64,000 nucleotides of DNA from Pseudomonas oryzihabitans (GCF_006384975.1 NZ_CP021645.1:1826001-1890000); one strand, 5' to 3'; positions 34,425 to 44,453 are shown, numbered from the stretch's first letter. Numbers and translations are program-made. Notes: a model not told the origin generated them from the sequence alone.

Positions 34425-36464
34425 TTATCTGAAGGCGCCGATCAGGGTGTCGAACAACGACTGGGCGATCTTGATGACCTGTGCCGAGGCGCCGTAGTAC
34501 TGCTGGAACTGGACGAGCTTGGCTGCCTCTTCGTCCAGGTTCACCGCCGACAGGGAGTCACGATTGTCTTGGGATTGCTTGAGCACGGTTTCACTAGCAG
34601 CAGAATCCACCCGTACTTGGGCGGTCAGGGTGCCGACCCGCTCAACCAGGCCGCCATAGGCATTGCTGTAGGTGGTGCCGGTAGTGCCGTACCCGCCCAT
34701 GGTGTTCTTGGTCTGCAGGGCCACCAGGCTAAGGGCGTTGCGGTTATCGGACACGGCACCGCTATTGGTACTGAGGGTAAAGCTGTCACCGGACTGAGGC
34801 ACACCGCTGATATTGAATTCGTAGCTATAGCTGTTGTTGGTGGTCGGATCGGTGTACTGCAGCCGGACGGTATTGGTCTGGCCGCTGGTGAGGCTTCCCG
34901 TCGTGGGCGATACATAGCTGAGTGTCGCCCCCGTTGGCAGGGTTCCGGTCAGCGTCTTGCTGGTGGCGTCATAGCTGAGTTTGAGACCATTGGTACCGAA
35001 CAGGCGGCCGAAATCGGCGGTATTGACGGGTGACACCGTAGTGGTCAGTGACGGCTGGGTAATGGCACCAGTACCACGATTATTGGTTGTGGTACTGGCC
35101 TTGGCCGTGCCAGCAAAACCCAGCTGGCTGGCTTGGGCCAGATCTACCTTGAGCTGCGACGCACCCCGCCGAGTGGGTTGTAAGCTGAAAACGTCGCCGG
35201 CTTTAGCCTTGGCCAACTCCGCTGCGGTGAACTGAACCTTGAAGCCCTGATCGTTACCATTGGCATCCGTCAGAGTGAGGGTAACCGGATCGGTACCACT
35301 CTGATTGACGGTTAGCGCCGCGTTATCGCTCACCCGGCGCGCCGTGAATCCTGTGCCGTTGAAGTCCAACCGGTAGTCACTGGGATTGAGCTTGCTCGTG
35401 TCGGTAATACTCAGGGTGGCATTGGCCGAGCCGGTGTTGGTGGAGCGGCCCATGACGCGCAGACCGATACTCAGGGTATCGTTGATGTTTCCGAACAATG
35501 CCGAACCAGCATTGCCCGACAGGTCTAGGCCTTGCCCCAGTTGCTTGTTGACGGTATCCGCCAGCGTCAACGATAGCTGACCGAGACTGTTATAGGCATG
35601 GTCCAACGCGGTATCGCGATAGGACAACAAGCCTCCCATCTCACCACCTTTGATCTGGTTCGAGATGTTTTGCTCGGTCGCGCCCGAAGTCAGGACGACC
35701 TGAAACCGCGACGGGTCATCGGCGCCAGGTTTCGCCGTCATAGTGGATACGCTATTGCCTACCACCAGCGGTTGACCGGTTCCGACAAACAGGTTGAGCG
35801 CACCATCGTCCTGGCTGACCACCTGCAGCCCGACCATGCCGGACAGTTGCTTGATGGCCTGCTCGCGAGCATCGATGAGATCGTTGGGTGCCGCCCCCGC
35901 CGCCTTGGAACGCGCAATGGCGTCGTTCAGGCTACCAACGGTCTTGGCTAGCGCATTGATCTGTCCGGTGAGCGCCGAAAGCTGATCATTGATCTGACCG
36001 TTCTGCTTGTCGATCTGGTCGTAGAGCGTATTGAATGACTTGGCCAATCCTTGGGCTTGAGCAAGCACTGCCTCGCGCGCTGGAATCGAAGAAGGATCTT
36101 GCGAAGCCGTCTGCAGCGTGGCGAAGAACTTTTGCATCGCCGGGGTAATCCCGGTGGTGCTATTGGAGAGCAGCCCGTCGAGCTGGGAGATCTGGGCCTT
36201 GAAGCTCTGCAATTCGCTGTTCTGACTGTTCGCGGTTCTCACCTGGCTGGTCAGAAAATCGCTGGCAAGACGACGCACGTCCACCGTCTGGGAACCCGAG
36301 CCGATGTAGCCCGAGCCATTGAACTGGGCGATGTTGGTCTGCTGGATGGCCTCTTGGCGCGAATAGCCCGCGGTATTGACGTTGGCGATGTTGTGCCCGG
36401 TCGTGGTCAAGGCGTTCTGCGTGGTCCGCAGCCCTGACAAACCGATGGAAAGTAGATCAGCCAT
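34425..36464 (-). CDS. flgK: flagellar hook-associated protein FlgK (HAP1)
   Basis: A 679-residue HAP1. The opening LLSIGLSGLRTTQNALTTTGHNIANVNT is the rod/hook-family motif, and the end NLDEEAAKLVQFQQYYGASAQVI is the FlgK C-terminus. The large central region (about 350-560) is Thr/Gly/Asn-rich and surface exposed. It joins the hook to FlgL. It is 10 bases downstream of flgJ with AGGAGTGACCC before the ATG. Confidence 0.95.
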   Translation of the reverse strand: MADLLSIGLSGLRTTQNALTTTGHNIANVNTAGYSRQEAIQQTNIAQFNGSGYIGSGSQTVDVRRLASDFLTSQVRTANSQNSELQSFKAQISQLDGLLSNSTTGITPAMQKFFATLQTASQDPSSIPAREAVLAQAQGLAKSFNTLYDQIDKQNGQINDQLSALTGQINALAKTVGSLNDAIARSKAAGAAPNDLIDAREQAIKQLSGMVGLQVVSQDDGALNLFVGTGQPLVVGNSVSTMTAKPGADDPSRFQVVLTSGATEQNISNQIKGGEMGGLLSYRDTALDHAYNSLGQLSLTLADTVNKQLGQGLDLSGNAGSALFGNINDTLSIGLRVMGRSTNTGSANATLSITDTSKLNPSDYRLDFNGTGFTARRVSDNAALTVNQSGTDPVTLTLTDANGNDQGFKVQFTAAELAKAKAGDVFSLQPTRRGASQLKVDLAQASQLGFAGTAKASTTTNNRGTGAITQPSLTTTVSPVNTADFGRLFGTNGLKLSYDATSKTLTGTLPTGATLSYVSPTTGSLTSGQTNTVRLQYTDPTTNNSYSYEFNISGVPQSGDSFTLSTNSGAVSDNRNALSLVALQTKNTMGGYGTTGTTYSNAYGGLVERVGTLTAQVRVDSAASETVLKQSQDNRDSLSAVNLDEEAAKLVQFQQYYGASAQVIKIAQSLFDTLIGAFR

Positions 36465-36474
36465 GGGTCACTCC

Positions 36475-37695
36475 TCAGCCCCGCGACGACGGACCGCCCA
36501 GGGAGGCGACGGTCTGGTAGGTGTTCATGTTGCGAGCGATCTGGATCACCTTGCGGGCGTATTGCGGGTCGGTGGCATAACCGGCCTGTTGCAGCCCCTG
36601 CATGAAGCGCTCGGAATTGCCATTGGTGGAGAGCGCCTTGTCGTAGCGGTCGTTGCTCTGCAGGAAGTTCACGTAGTCATGGAAGCTGTCGGCGAAGGAG
36701 TCGTAGGTGCGGAATTTCTCGGTCTCCTTCACCGCCTTGCCATTGACGAACTCCTGGGTCACGGCCGTGGCGCTGCCGCCGTCCCAGCCGTGGGACTTGA
36801 TGCCGAACAGGTTATTGCTGTTGCTGCCATCGGCCTGCTTGACCATGTGCTTACCCCAGCCCGTCTCCAGCGCGGCCTGGGCCACCAGGTACTTGGGATC
36901 GACGCCCAGGCGCTTCGCCGCGGCTTCGGCCATCGGCATCATGGTGTCGACGAATTCCTGACGGGTGCGAAAGCGCGTCTTGCCGGTGGCGGCCGAGGTG
37001 CTGTCGAGGCCGGCCACGGCATCGTTCGCGGCAGCCGTCTTACCGGTCGACTGGGTAGCGTTCTGGCGCCAGGCGCTCTGCGCAGCGACCACGTCCTGGT
37101 AACTCTGCTTGAGAGCGGCGCCCTGCTCCGCCGCGCCGGAAATGTTGGCGGCCGTACGCTCGGCCAGGCGCCCGGGCAAGGCCAGGCGGCGAGTGTTGAG
37201 CGCAGCGGACTCGTCACGCCCGGAAGCCGTGGTGGCCGCCGGCGTCAGACCGCGACTACCGGCCTCGTTCAGCTTGGCATTGCGACCAGCGGCCAGCTGG
37301 CTTTCGGTCGGCGCGGCCTGGCCCACCTGAGCGAAGGGATTGGGACGTGCCGAGGGGTGCGTGGTCTTGCTCAGCTGCCGCTCCAGGACATTGGCCAGGC
37401 CGATACCGCCGCCGTCGCGCGACAGCGACACGGCCAGTTGCTGGTCGTACATGTCCTGGTACTGCTTGGTGGTCTCGCTGGAAAAGGGGCTGTCCTTGTC
37501 CGCCAGTGCCTGGTTGGCGCTGCGCATGGACTTGAGCATCTGGTTCAGGAACAGCGACTCGAATTCGCCCGCGACCTTCTTGACGTTTTCCGCGCTGTCG
37601 CGATCCTTACCCTTCATCTGGGCCAACCGATTCAGGTCGGTGAAGGCCCCCGAATCCTTGACGTTACCGTAGTTGCCACCCAGACGAGATTCCAT
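36475..37695 (-). CDS. flgJ: flagellar rod assembly protein/muramidase FlgJ
   Basis: A 406-residue two-domain FlgJ. The N-terminal rod-capping domain (about 30-125, VAGEFESLFLNQMLKSMRS) is followed by an Ala/Thr-rich linker (about 130-250). The C-terminal glucosaminidase domain (about 250-400) carries YLVAQAALETGWG and NLFGIKSHGWDG; the glutamate in ALETGWG is the likely catalytic residue. In the periplasm it opens peptidoglycan for rod growth. No signal peptide, as expected, because it leaves through the flagellar export system. Confidence 0.95.
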   Translation of the reverse strand: MESRLGGNYGNVKDSGAFTDLNRLAQMKGKDRDSAENVKKVAGEFESLFLNQMLKSMRSANQALADKDSPFSSETTKQYQDMYDQQLAVSLSRDGGGIGLANVLERQLSKTTHPSARPNPFAQVGQAAPTESQLAAGRNAKLNEAGSRGLTPAATTASGRDESAALNTRRLALPGRLAERTAANISGAAEQGAALKQSYQDVVAAQSAWRQNATQSTGKTAAANDAVAGLDSTSAATGKTRFRTRQEFVDTMMPMAEAAAKRLGVDPKYLVAQAALETGWGKHMVKQADGSNSNNLFGIKSHGWDGGSATAVTQEFVNGKAVKETEKFRTYDSFADSFHDYVNFLQSNDRYDKALSTNGNSERFMQGLQQAGYATDPQYARKVIQIARNMNTYQTVASLGGPSSRG

Positions 37696-37707
37696 CGCCC
37701 GCTCTCC

Positions 37708-38808
37708 TTAAATTACGATCAGATCAGCCTGCAAGGCGCCGGCCTGTTTCAACGCTTCGAGAATGGCGACCAGGTCGCTGGGCGCCGCGCCCACCTGATT
37801 CACCGCCCTCACGATCTCATCCAGCGTGGTACCCGGCCCGAACTTGAACATCGGCTTCGCCTCCTGTTTGGCCTTGACGGTCGACTTGGGCGTCACCACC
37901 GTCTGGCCACCCGACAAGGGATCGGGTTGGCTGACCTGAGGGTCTTCGCTGATGGTCACGGTCAAGCTGCCTTGGGTGACCGCGGCCGGCGAGACCTTGA
38001 CGTTCTGGCCGATGACGATGGTCCCGGTACGGGAGTTGACGATGACCTTGGCCACCGCCTGCCCCGGGTCCACTTCCATGTTCTCCAGGATCGACATGTA
38101 GTCGACGCGCTGGCTGGGATCCACCGGTGCCGTGACGCGAATCGACCCGGCATCGATAGCGGATGCAACCCCCGCGCCAAGTGTCTCGTTGATCTTGTCG
38201 ACCACCCGCTTGGCCGTGGTGAAGTCACTGCGCTTGAGGTCTAGGACGATGCTATTGCCCTGATCGAAACCGCTCGGCACCGGTCGCTCGACGGTCGCGC
38301 CGTTTGGAATGCGCCCGGACGACGGAACGTTGACGGTGATCTTCGAGCCATCGCGACCTTCGGCGTCAAAACCACCCACCACCAGGTTGCCTTGAGCGAC
38401 GGCATAGATCTGGCCGTCGATGCCCTTGAGCGGCGACAGCAGCAGGCTGCCGCCGCGCAGGCTCTTGGCGTTGCCGATGGAGGACACCGTGATGTCGATG
38501 GTCTGGCCCGGCTTGGCGAAGGCCGGCAGGTCGGCATGGATGGAGACCGCCGCCACGTTCTTGAGCTGCGCCGTGGTACCCGGCGGCACCTTGATGCCGA
38601 ACTGGGCGAGCATGTTGTTGAAGGTCTGGACGGTGAACGGCGTCTGGGTGGTCTGGTCACCGGTACCCGGCAAGCCCACCACCAGGCCATAGCCGATCAG
38701 TTGGTTGGTCCGCACGCCCTGGATGTCGGCGATGTCCTTGAGACGATCCGCCTGGGCCAGGGGCATGACCAGGGCCAGGGCAACTGCAACGATGAGAGTC
38801 TTGAACAT
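37708..38808 (-). CDS. flgI: flagellar P-ring protein FlgI
   Basis: A 366-residue P-ring protein, colinear with P. aeruginosa FlgI (369). The start at 38808 (MFKTLIVAV) has AAGGAT about 9 bases upstream; an ATG three codons earlier is too close to it. A Sec signal peptide ends near AQA-DR (about residue 20). Conserved stretches include [20 protein letters not shown] and the C-terminal [17 protein letters not shown]. The subunits form the periplasmic bushing around the rod. Confidence 0.95.
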   Translation of the reverse strand: MFKTLIVAVALALVMPLAQADRLKDIADIQGVRTNQLIGYGLVVGLPGTGDQTTQTPFTVQTFNNMLAQFGIKVPPGTTAQLKNVAAVSIHADLPAFAKPGQTIDITVSSIGNAKSLRGGSLLLSPLKGIDGQIYAVAQGNLVVGGFDAEGRDGSKITVNVPSSGRIPNGATVERPVPSGFDQGNSIVLDLKRSDFTTAKRVVDKINETLGAGVASAIDAGSIRVTAPVDPSQRVDYMSILENMEVDPGQAVAKVIVNSRTGTIVIGQNVKVSPAAVTQGSLTVTISEDPQVSQPDPLSGGQTVVTPKSTVKAKQEAKPMFKFGPGTTLDEIVRAVNQVGAAPSDLVAILEALKQAGALQADLIVI

Positions 38809-38819
38809 GGCGCTCATCC

Positions 38820-39515
38820 TTAGAACGGCATCAGCGGGCTGCTGAAGAACTGGCTCAACCAGCCGGGCTGGCTGGCGTCGGCGAAGGCACCGGTCCCCGA
38901 ATAGGTGATCCGCGCATCGGCCACGCGGGTGGACGAGACGGTATTGTCAGTGGCGATGTCGTCGGCACGGACCATGCCCTGGATGCGCATCAACTCGTTG
39001 CCGGTATTCAGCGTCAGCCACTTCTCACCGCGGACCACCAGGATGCCGTTGGGCAACACCTCGGCGATGGTCACGGTCAGCGAACCGGACAGACTATTGC
39101 CCTGGGCCGCCGTGGACTTGCCGGTATTGGAGCGGTTGCCGGAGAAGCCAGCGTCCAGGCTGAGGTCGCCATCAGCCAGCGGATTAGGGATCTTCGGCTT
39201 GGCGCCGAACAGCGAGGTCAGCCCGAGAGTCGTCTTGCTGTTCTTGGCGACATCGGAGCTGGCGTTCTTGCTGGCCTGGGTCTTCTCCTGCAGGGTAACA
39301 GTGATGATGTCGCCCACGCGGAAGGCCTTGCGGTCGGTATAGAGATTCTGCTCGAACCCCGACTGGAAGATCGCACCGTTGTTCTGCGCCGCCGGCACCG
39401 GTGTACGCGGCAGGACCGGCGCGTAGTAGGGATCGTCCGGCTTGGCGGCCGGGGCTACGCATCCTGCGAGTACGAGCGCTCCAAGAAGCGGGGCGACGGC
39501 GAACAGAGGTTTCAT
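38820..39515 (-). CDS. flgH: flagellar L-ring lipoprotein FlgH
   Basis: A 231-residue outer membrane lipoprotein. The ATG at 39515 is used because the upstream GTG (39530) overlaps the GAGGA ribosome binding site. The signal peptide ends with lipobox LAGC (about 15-18), giving a lipidated cysteine. Conserved [19 protein letters not shown] and the C-terminal [19 protein letters not shown] mark FlgH. It forms the L-ring in the outer membrane. Confidence 0.95.
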   Translation of the reverse strand: MKPLFAVAPLLGALVLAGCVAPAAKPDDPYYAPVLPRTPVPAAQNNGAIFQSGFEQNLYTDRKAFRVGDIITVTLQEKTQASKNASSDVAKNSKTTLGLTSLFGAKPKIPNPLADGDLSLDAGFSGNRSNTGKSTAAQGNSLSGSLTVTIAEVLPNGILVVRGEKWLTLNTGNELMRIQGMVRADDIATDNTVSSTRVADARITYSGTGAFADASQPGWLSQFFSSPLMPF

Positions 39516-39536
39516 GAAACGCTTCCTCACAGGGGA

Positions 39537-40322
39537 TTAAAGCTGCTGGGTAACGAAGCCGAGCATCTGATCGGCAGTGGAAATGACCTTGGAATTCATC
39601 TCGTAGGCGCGCTGGGTGGTGATCATGTTCACCAGCTCCTCGACGGTGCTCACGTTGGAGTTTTCCAGGGTGCTCTGCAGCACGGTGCCGAGGCCGTTCA
39701 GACCCGGAGTACCGACCTGGGGCGCACCGCTGGAGGCGGTCTCGCTGAACAGGTTCTGGCCCACGGCCTGGAGACCGCCCGGATTGACGAACTGAGCGAT
39801 CTGCAGATTGCCGATGACCTGCGGCGCGGGCTGGCCGGCGGTGGTGACCGACACGGTGCCATCCTGCCCGACGGTGAAGGTCTTGGTGTCGGCCGGCAGC
39901 ACGATGGCCGGCTGCAGCGCAAAGCCATTGGCTGTGACCACCTGGCCATCGGCATTCAGGTGGAAGGTGCCGTCACGGGTGTAGTTGATGGTCCCGTCGG
40001 GCATGGTCACCTGGAAGAAACCATCGCCGTTGATGGCCATGTCCAGCGGCTGGTCGGTGGTCTGCAGCGAACCTTCGGTGAAATTCTTCTGGGTGCCGAC
40101 GATGCGCACACCGGTACCCAGCTGCAGGCCGGAGGGCAGTTGGTTGTCCTGAGTGGACTGGGCACCCGGCTGGCGACGGATCTGGTACAGCAGATCCTGG
40201 AACTCGGCACGATCGCGCTTGAAGCCGGTGGTGGAGACGTTGGCCAGGTTGTTGGAAATGGTGGTGAGGTTCATGTCCTGGGCGGACAGACCGGTCTTGG
40301 CGACCCACAGTGACGACATCAT
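39537..40322 (-). CDS. flgG: flagellar distal rod protein FlgG
   Basis: A 261-residue distal rod protein, nearly identical in length and motifs to Pseudomonas FlgG. The N-terminus SLWVAKTGLSAQDMNLTTIS and the C-terminus VEELVNMITTQRAYEMNSK are the rod/hook helices. It lies 46 bases after flgF and 21 bases before flgH. Confidence 0.96.
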   Translation of the reverse strand: MMSSLWVAKTGLSAQDMNLTTISNNLANVSTTGFKRDRAEFQDLLYQIRRQPGAQSTQDNQLPSGLQLGTGVRIVGTQKNFTEGSLQTTDQPLDMAINGDGFFQVTMPDGTINYTRDGTFHLNADGQVVTANGFALQPAIVLPADTKTFTVGQDGTVSVTTAGQPAPQVIGNLQIAQFVNPGGLQAVGQNLFSETASSGAPQVGTPGLNGLGTVLQSTLENSNVSTVEELVNMITTQRAYEMNSKVISTADQMLGFVTQQL

Positions 40323-40368
40323 GATGGTATTCCTCGAAGTGCCGGTTTTACGTCGGCGCTAGCCGTTA

Positions 40369-41112
40369 TCAGGAGAATTGCAAAACCTTTGCCATCGCCG
40401 CGTCGTTGTCTTCCGCGCTGCGCATCATCTTCACCTGCAGCTCGAACTGGCGAGACAGGGACAGGATCGAGGTCATCTCTTCAGCCGCATTGACGTTGCT
40501 CGACTCGACGAAGCCGGAGACCAGGGAAACGTTGGCATCCGCCGGCGGGGCGGCTTGCCCCTGCTTCATGTGCAGCAGGCCATCGAGCCCCTTCTCCATC
40601 TGCTTGGTATCGGGATTGACCAGCTTGATGCGGTCGACCTGCGCCAGCGCATTGGGCGCCTGGCCCATGCCGCGTATGGTGATGCTGCCGTCCTGGCCGA
40701 TCTCCACCTTGGACGCAGGCGGCACGGCGATCGGACCGCCATTGCCGAGCACCGGCAAACCATTGCCGGTGCGCAACATACCCAGGGGGTCAATCTGCAG
40801 GCTGGAGGTACGGATATAGGCTTCCTTACCGGAAGGGTCCTGGACGGCAACGAAGCCCGGCCCCTGGATGGCCACATCCAGGTCACGCCCGGTCTCCTGC
40901 AGCGCGCCGGGGGTGAAGTCCGTCGCCGGTCGCTCGCTCATGGAATAGACGCGCGAGGGCATCGTCTCGCCGAACACCTGCATCGAGCGCGCCTGCTCGA
41001 GATCCTTGCGAAAGCCCGACGTCGAGACGTTGGCCAGGTTGTTGGCGTGGGCGCGCTGGGCCATCTCGTTCTGGCTGGCGCCGGTCATGGCGACGTACAG
41101 CAGCTTGTCCAT
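40369..41112 (-). CDS. flgF: flagellar proximal rod protein FlgF
   Basis: A 247-residue rod protein with the family N-terminus (LYVAMTGASQNEMAQRAHANNL) and a C-terminus containing VNAAEEMTSILSLSRQFELQ, each interrupted at conserved points. First gene of the flgFGHIJKL operon, with a sigma54 promoter 54-69 bases upstream (41166-41181). Confidence 0.95.
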   Translation of the reverse strand: MDKLLYVAMTGASQNEMAQRAHANNLANVSTSGFRKDLEQARSMQVFGETMPSRVYSMSERPATDFTPGALQETGRDLDVAIQGPGFVAVQDPSGKEAYIRTSSLQIDPLGMLRTGNGLPVLGNGGPIAVPPASKVEIGQDGSITIRGMGQAPNALAQVDRIKLVNPDTKQMEKGLDGLLHMKQGQAAPPADANVSLVSGFVESSNVNAAEEMTSILSLSRQFELQVKMMRSAEDNDAAMAKVLQFS

Positions 41113-41165
41113 CTGATCCTCCGACGGCGGCAGATTGCCGCCAAAACGTGCGTTCGGAGTGTGTT

Positions 41166-41181
41166 TAGCAAGCGCCGTTCC
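41166..41181 (-). promoter_or_regulatory. sigma54 promoter of flgFGHIJKL
   Basis: On the minus strand TGGAACG, four bases, TTGCT gives the -24/-12 spacing. It lies about 55 bases upstream of flgF, as expected for a FleQ-dependent class II flagellar operon. Confidence 0.85.
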
Positions 41182-41218
41182 AGAAAATTAAAATCCTTAT
41201 AAAACAGTTGCTTGAAAA

Positions 41219-41248
41219 TAAAAAAGCCTCCCGAAGGAGGCTTTTCCT
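41219..41248 (-). terminator. Rho-independent terminator of flgBCDE
   Basis: AAAAGCCTCC, a 4-base loop and GGAGGCTTTT followed by TT on the minus strand. It lies 35 bases after the flgE stop and just before the flgF sigma54 promoter, dividing the two operons. Confidence 0.92.
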
Positions 41249-41282
41249 GGCAGCAGGTCGCGCCGCCGTCAGAGAAACGACA

Positions 41283-42632
41283 TCAACGCAGGTTGATGAT
41301 CGTTTGGGTGATGGCGTTCTCGGTCTCGATGGTCTTGGCGTTGGCCTGGTAGTTGCGCTGCGCCACGATCATGTTGACCAACTGGCTGGAGATATCGACG
41401 TTGGACGACTCCAACGCACCTGCCTGCAGCGCACCCAAGGTGCCAGAGCGCGGCGTTCCTACCACTGGCTGACCCGACCCTGCCGACTCGACCCAAGAAG
41501 TCTTACCCATTGGCGTCAAACCCTGGACATTGGCGAAGTTGGCCAGAATGACCTGTCCCTGCACCTTGGACTGGCCATTGGTGTAACGCGCGAAGATCTG
41601 CCCGGTGTCATCGACTTCCAAGCCAGACAATTGGCCAGTGGTGTAACCATCCTGATTGACGCTGGTAACAGCGAAGGAGCTGCTGTACTGAGTGGACCCA
41701 CGCATATCGATCGTGATACCCGCAGCGTTGGCTTTGGCACCGTTCGACGACCAGACCGCGGGCGTACCGCCATTGGAGATTGCTGGAACCCAGTCCTTCA
41801 GATTGAGTACGCCCTCGAAGGCGCCCGAGGACGCATTGTTGACCTTGGTCAAATTGGTCGAGGTAATGTTGGCCCCATCCAAAGCACCACTACTGGTGAA
41901 GGGTAGCTTCACGGTATAAGGCGTCGCGATCTTGGTGGTGGCGTCCTCCTTAGTCGGATCCCCTGGATTACGACCATCGATCAGCACGTTCATGGTCCAG
42001 CTGTTGTTGCTGTCCTTGACGAAATATTGCGACAGCACGTGGGCATTACCCTGACTGTCGTAGATGTTCACCGAGGTGGAGGAGTTGTAGCTGGTGGGAT
42101 CCGAAGGGTTGAACGGTGTCGTCGTGGGAGTCGTATTGGTCGAATTCAGGTTCACGGTTTGCTTCATGGAACTGGTGGGCTTGGGCGCCTGGCTCGCCGT
42201 CTCTACCCGCAGATCACTTCGCACACCCGGCTGCAGCAGACCCTGGGCATTGGTGGTGTAACCCTGCAGCCGATAGTTGTTGTTATCGACGATGTAACCG
42301 TCCTTATCCGTGCCGAAATAACCTGCCCGAGTGTATTGAATAGCCCCGTTATTGCTGGTCATGAAGAAACCGTTGCCATTGATACCCATGTCCAGCGCAT
42401 TCTGGGTGTAGTCGATGGTGCCCTGGTTGAACAGCTGGCCGACGTTGCCGAGCAGCACACCACTGCCCTGGGCATTCTTGCCGGTACCCAGCACCGAGGC
42501 GGCATAGAGATCCTGGAACTCGGCGCGCGACTGCTTGAAGCCCACGGTACTGGCATTGGCGATGTTGTTGCCGGTGATGTTGAGATCACTGGACGCGGCC
42601 TTGATGCCGCTCAAACCGATATTGAAAGACAT
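41283..42632 (-). CDS. flgE: flagellar hook protein FlgE
   Basis: A 449-residue hook protein. The N-terminal NIGLSGIKAASSDLNITGNN and C-terminal ALESSNVDISSQLVNMIVAQ are the D0 helices; the centre is variable and Thr/Asn-rich. It polymerises into the hook on the distal rod under the FlgD cap. Last gene of flgBCDE, 26 bases after flgD, followed by a strong terminator. Confidence 0.95.
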   Translation of the reverse strand: MSFNIGLSGIKAASSDLNITGNNIANASTVGFKQSRAEFQDLYAASVLGTGKNAQGSGVLLGNVGQLFNQGTIDYTQNALDMGINGNGFFMTSNNGAIQYTRAGYFGTDKDGYIVDNNNYRLQGYTTNAQGLLQPGVRSDLRVETASQAPKPTSSMKQTVNLNSTNTTPTTTPFNPSDPTSYNSSTSVNIYDSQGNAHVLSQYFVKDSNNSWTMNVLIDGRNPGDPTKEDATTKIATPYTVKLPFTSSGALDGANITSTNLTKVNNASSGAFEGVLNLKDWVPAISNGGTPAVWSSNGAKANAAGITIDMRGSTQYSSSFAVTSVNQDGYTTGQLSGLEVDDTGQIFARYTNGQSKVQGQVILANFANVQGLTPMGKTSWVESAGSGQPVVGTPRSGTLGALQAGALESSNVDISSQLVNMIVAQRNYQANAKTIETENAITQTIINLR

Positions 42633-42658
42633 GCTGGATTCCTCTCTTGCGCCGCGCC

Positions 42659-43375
42659 TTACTGGCCGACCGCCTGGACTTTGGAGATGCCGATGCTGCC
42701 GATGCCGGCAAGGTTGAGTGTCATTTCGCCGCCGTTCTGCCCCAGCGTCACACTGTCGACATTGGCCGGTAAGCTGGTTTTCATGGCTTCAGTCTTGCCA
42801 TCCACGCTGGCCTGGGCCTCGAAACGATAGGTGCCAGCATCCAACTTCTTGCCGTCAGCGTTGGTACCATCCCAGGTGAAGTTCACCAGACCGCTGGACT
42901 GTTGGCCGAGGTTCAGACGATTCACCTGACTGCCGCTTTCGTTGTACACGTTGACCCAGACGTTGGGACTGGATGCGGTCAAACTCATCGCACCTTTGAA
43001 GTTCGTGCTGGTATCCACCTTCACCTTGTCGGTATCGACGATCACCTTTCGCCCTACCAAGGTGGAAGCCTGTAGCGCCTGGGACGACTGGCTGCCGGAC
43101 AGGATCGAACTCACACTGGTATTGAGGTTGGTGATGCCCTCGACAGTACTGAATTGCGCCAGTTGCGCGATGAATTCACCGTTGCCCTGCGGCTCCAACG
43201 GATTCTGGTGATTCATCTGGGCGACCATCAGCTTGAGGAACTCGTCCTTGCCGAGCTGGCTGGTCTTCTTGGTCCCGCTGGCACTGGTACTGCTGTCGGA
43301 CGTCGTGCTCGTCTTGTTGACCGAGTACTTGTCCAATACCGACTGCGCGGTGGAATTGGTGGTACTGATAGCCAT
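42659..43375 (-). CDS. flgD: flagellar hook cap / assembly protein FlgD
   Basis: A 238-residue hook cap. A Ser/Thr-rich N-terminal tail is followed by the conserved LGKDEFLKLMVAQMNHQNPL (about 41-60) and GEFIAQLAQFSTVEGI. The C-terminal part has the Ig/tudor-like FTWDGTNADGKKLDAGTY. It is exported and sits at the hook tip during assembly. 12 bases after flgC. Confidence 0.95.
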   Translation of the reverse strand: MAISTTNSTAQSVLDKYSVNKTSTTSDSSTSASGTKKTSQLGKDEFLKLMVAQMNHQNPLEPQGNGEFIAQLAQFSTVEGITNLNTSVSSILSGSQSSQALQASTLVGRKVIVDTDKVKVDTSTNFKGAMSLTASSPNVWVNVYNESGSQVNRLNLGQQSSGLVNFTWDGTNADGKKLDAGTYRFEAQASVDGKTEAMKTSLPANVDSVTLGQNGGEMTLNLAGIGSIGISKVQAVGQ

Positions 43376-43387
43376 GGCGCCGGTTCC

Positions 43388-43825
43388 TTACTGACCCAGG
43401 GTCAGTACCTTCTGCATCATCTGTTTGGCGGTATTCATCATTTCCGCATTGGTCTGGAAGGCGCGACTGGCGGAAATCATGTCAGCCATCTCTTCCACCA
43501 CGTTCACGTTCGGGTAATAGACGTAGCCGTCCTTGTCCGCCATGGGATGGTTGGGCTCGTAGCGCTTCTGCACTTCGCTCGGATCCTCGACGATGCCCTT
43601 CACCTCCACCCCGACCCCGGCCTGGCCCTGGTCGTCGAACAGCGAGTCGCCGCCCTGGGCGGCATTGAGCTGGGTGGCGAACACCGGATGCCGCGCCTTG
43701 TAGGTCTTGTCGACACTGGAGGAGACGGAGTCGGCGTTGGCCATGTTGCTGGCCACGGTATTCAGGCGAACGTTCTGGGCGCTCATCCCACTACCGGCGA
43801 TGTTGAACAGCGAACTCAAGGACAT
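43388..43825 (-). CDS. flgC: flagellar proximal rod protein FlgC
   Basis: A 145-residue rod protein with N-terminal FNIAGSGMSAQNVRLNTVAS and C-terminal NVVEEMADMISASRAFQTNAE, both FlgC signatures. It is 2 bases after the flgB stop, so translation is probably coupled. Confidence 0.96.
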   Translation of the reverse strand: MSLSSLFNIAGSGMSAQNVRLNTVASNMANADSVSSSVDKTYKARHPVFATQLNAAQGGDSLFDDQGQAGVGVEVKGIVEDPSEVQKRYEPNHPMADKDGYVYYPNVNVVEEMADMISASRAFQTNAEMMNTAKQMMQKVLTLGQ

Positions 43826-43827
43826 GG

Positions 43828-44250
43828 CTATTCTCCGCGCAGGGCCGACATCAGGCCCTTGAACTTGCTATTGAGCAGGGTGAAGCTGGCCTGGAAATTC
43901 ATGGCGTTCTCGGCATAGTTCGCCTGCTCCACCTGAGCATCCACGGTGTTCTGGTCCACCGACGGCTGGCTAGGGATACGGTACTTGAGCGCCGCATCGC
44001 CCATGCCCATGTCGAAGCCCTCGGCATGAATGTGCCGGCTGTTGGTGGTTTCCAACTCATAGTGATGCGTGGCACCAGAGGCGCCCTTGGCCGCCTGCTC
44101 GGCCAGCACCGCGCTGAAATCCAGATCCCGCGCCTTGTAGCCGGGGGTATCAGCGTTGGCGATGTTGTTGCCCAACACCTCGGCACGCTGCGAACGGAAG
44201 TTCAGCGCCTTTTCGTGCAACCCGAGTGCCTTATCGAAACTGATGCTCAT
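43828..44250 (-). CDS. flgB: flagellar proximal rod protein FlgB
   Basis: A 140-residue rod protein with RAEVLGNNIANADTPGYKARD and a C-terminus with ANYAENAMNFQASFTLLNSK. First gene of flgBCDE, with a near-perfect sigma54 promoter 36-51 bases upstream. Confidence 0.96.
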   Translation of the reverse strand: MSISFDKALGLHEKALNFRSQRAEVLGNNIANADTPGYKARDLDFSAVLAEQAAKGASGATHHYELETTNSRHIHAEGFDMGMGDAALKYRIPSQPSVDQNTVDAQVEQANYAENAMNFQASFTLLNSKFKGLMSALRGE

Positions 44251-44285
44251 GTCGAGAGACCTTTGACGTGGCTTGCAAGCAATTT

Positions 44286-44301
44286 AGCAAGGCCCGTGCC
44301 A
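44286..44301 (-). promoter_or_regulatory. sigma54 promoter of flgBCDE
   Basis: On the minus strand TGGCACG, four bases, TTGCT match the -24/-12 consensus exactly. It should be activated by FleQ. Confidence 0.92.
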
Positions 44302-44425
44302 GTCTTAAGCACCTATCAAAATCAAGGGCTTAGCGCACTACGGCAGTCGCTGACGGGGTAAGCGGCAAGGTTTTTCCGCCGCCTTTGCCGAAACCGAGCA
44401 AGAACGCGGCAAAAGTTTGGCGCAA

Positions 44426-44453
44426 AAGAAAGGGCAGACCGAGGTCTGCCCTT
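44426..44453 (-). terminator. Rho-independent terminator of cheV-cheR
   Basis: AAGGGCAGACC, two bases and GGTCTGCCCTT followed by TCTTTT on the minus strand. It lies 17 bases after the cheR stop and before the flgB promoter. Confidence 0.9.

Noticed and set aside
36376-38244. 622-codon plus-strand open frame opposite flgJ and flgI
   Set aside because: It runs across two real genes on the opposite strand and has shadow-type composition.
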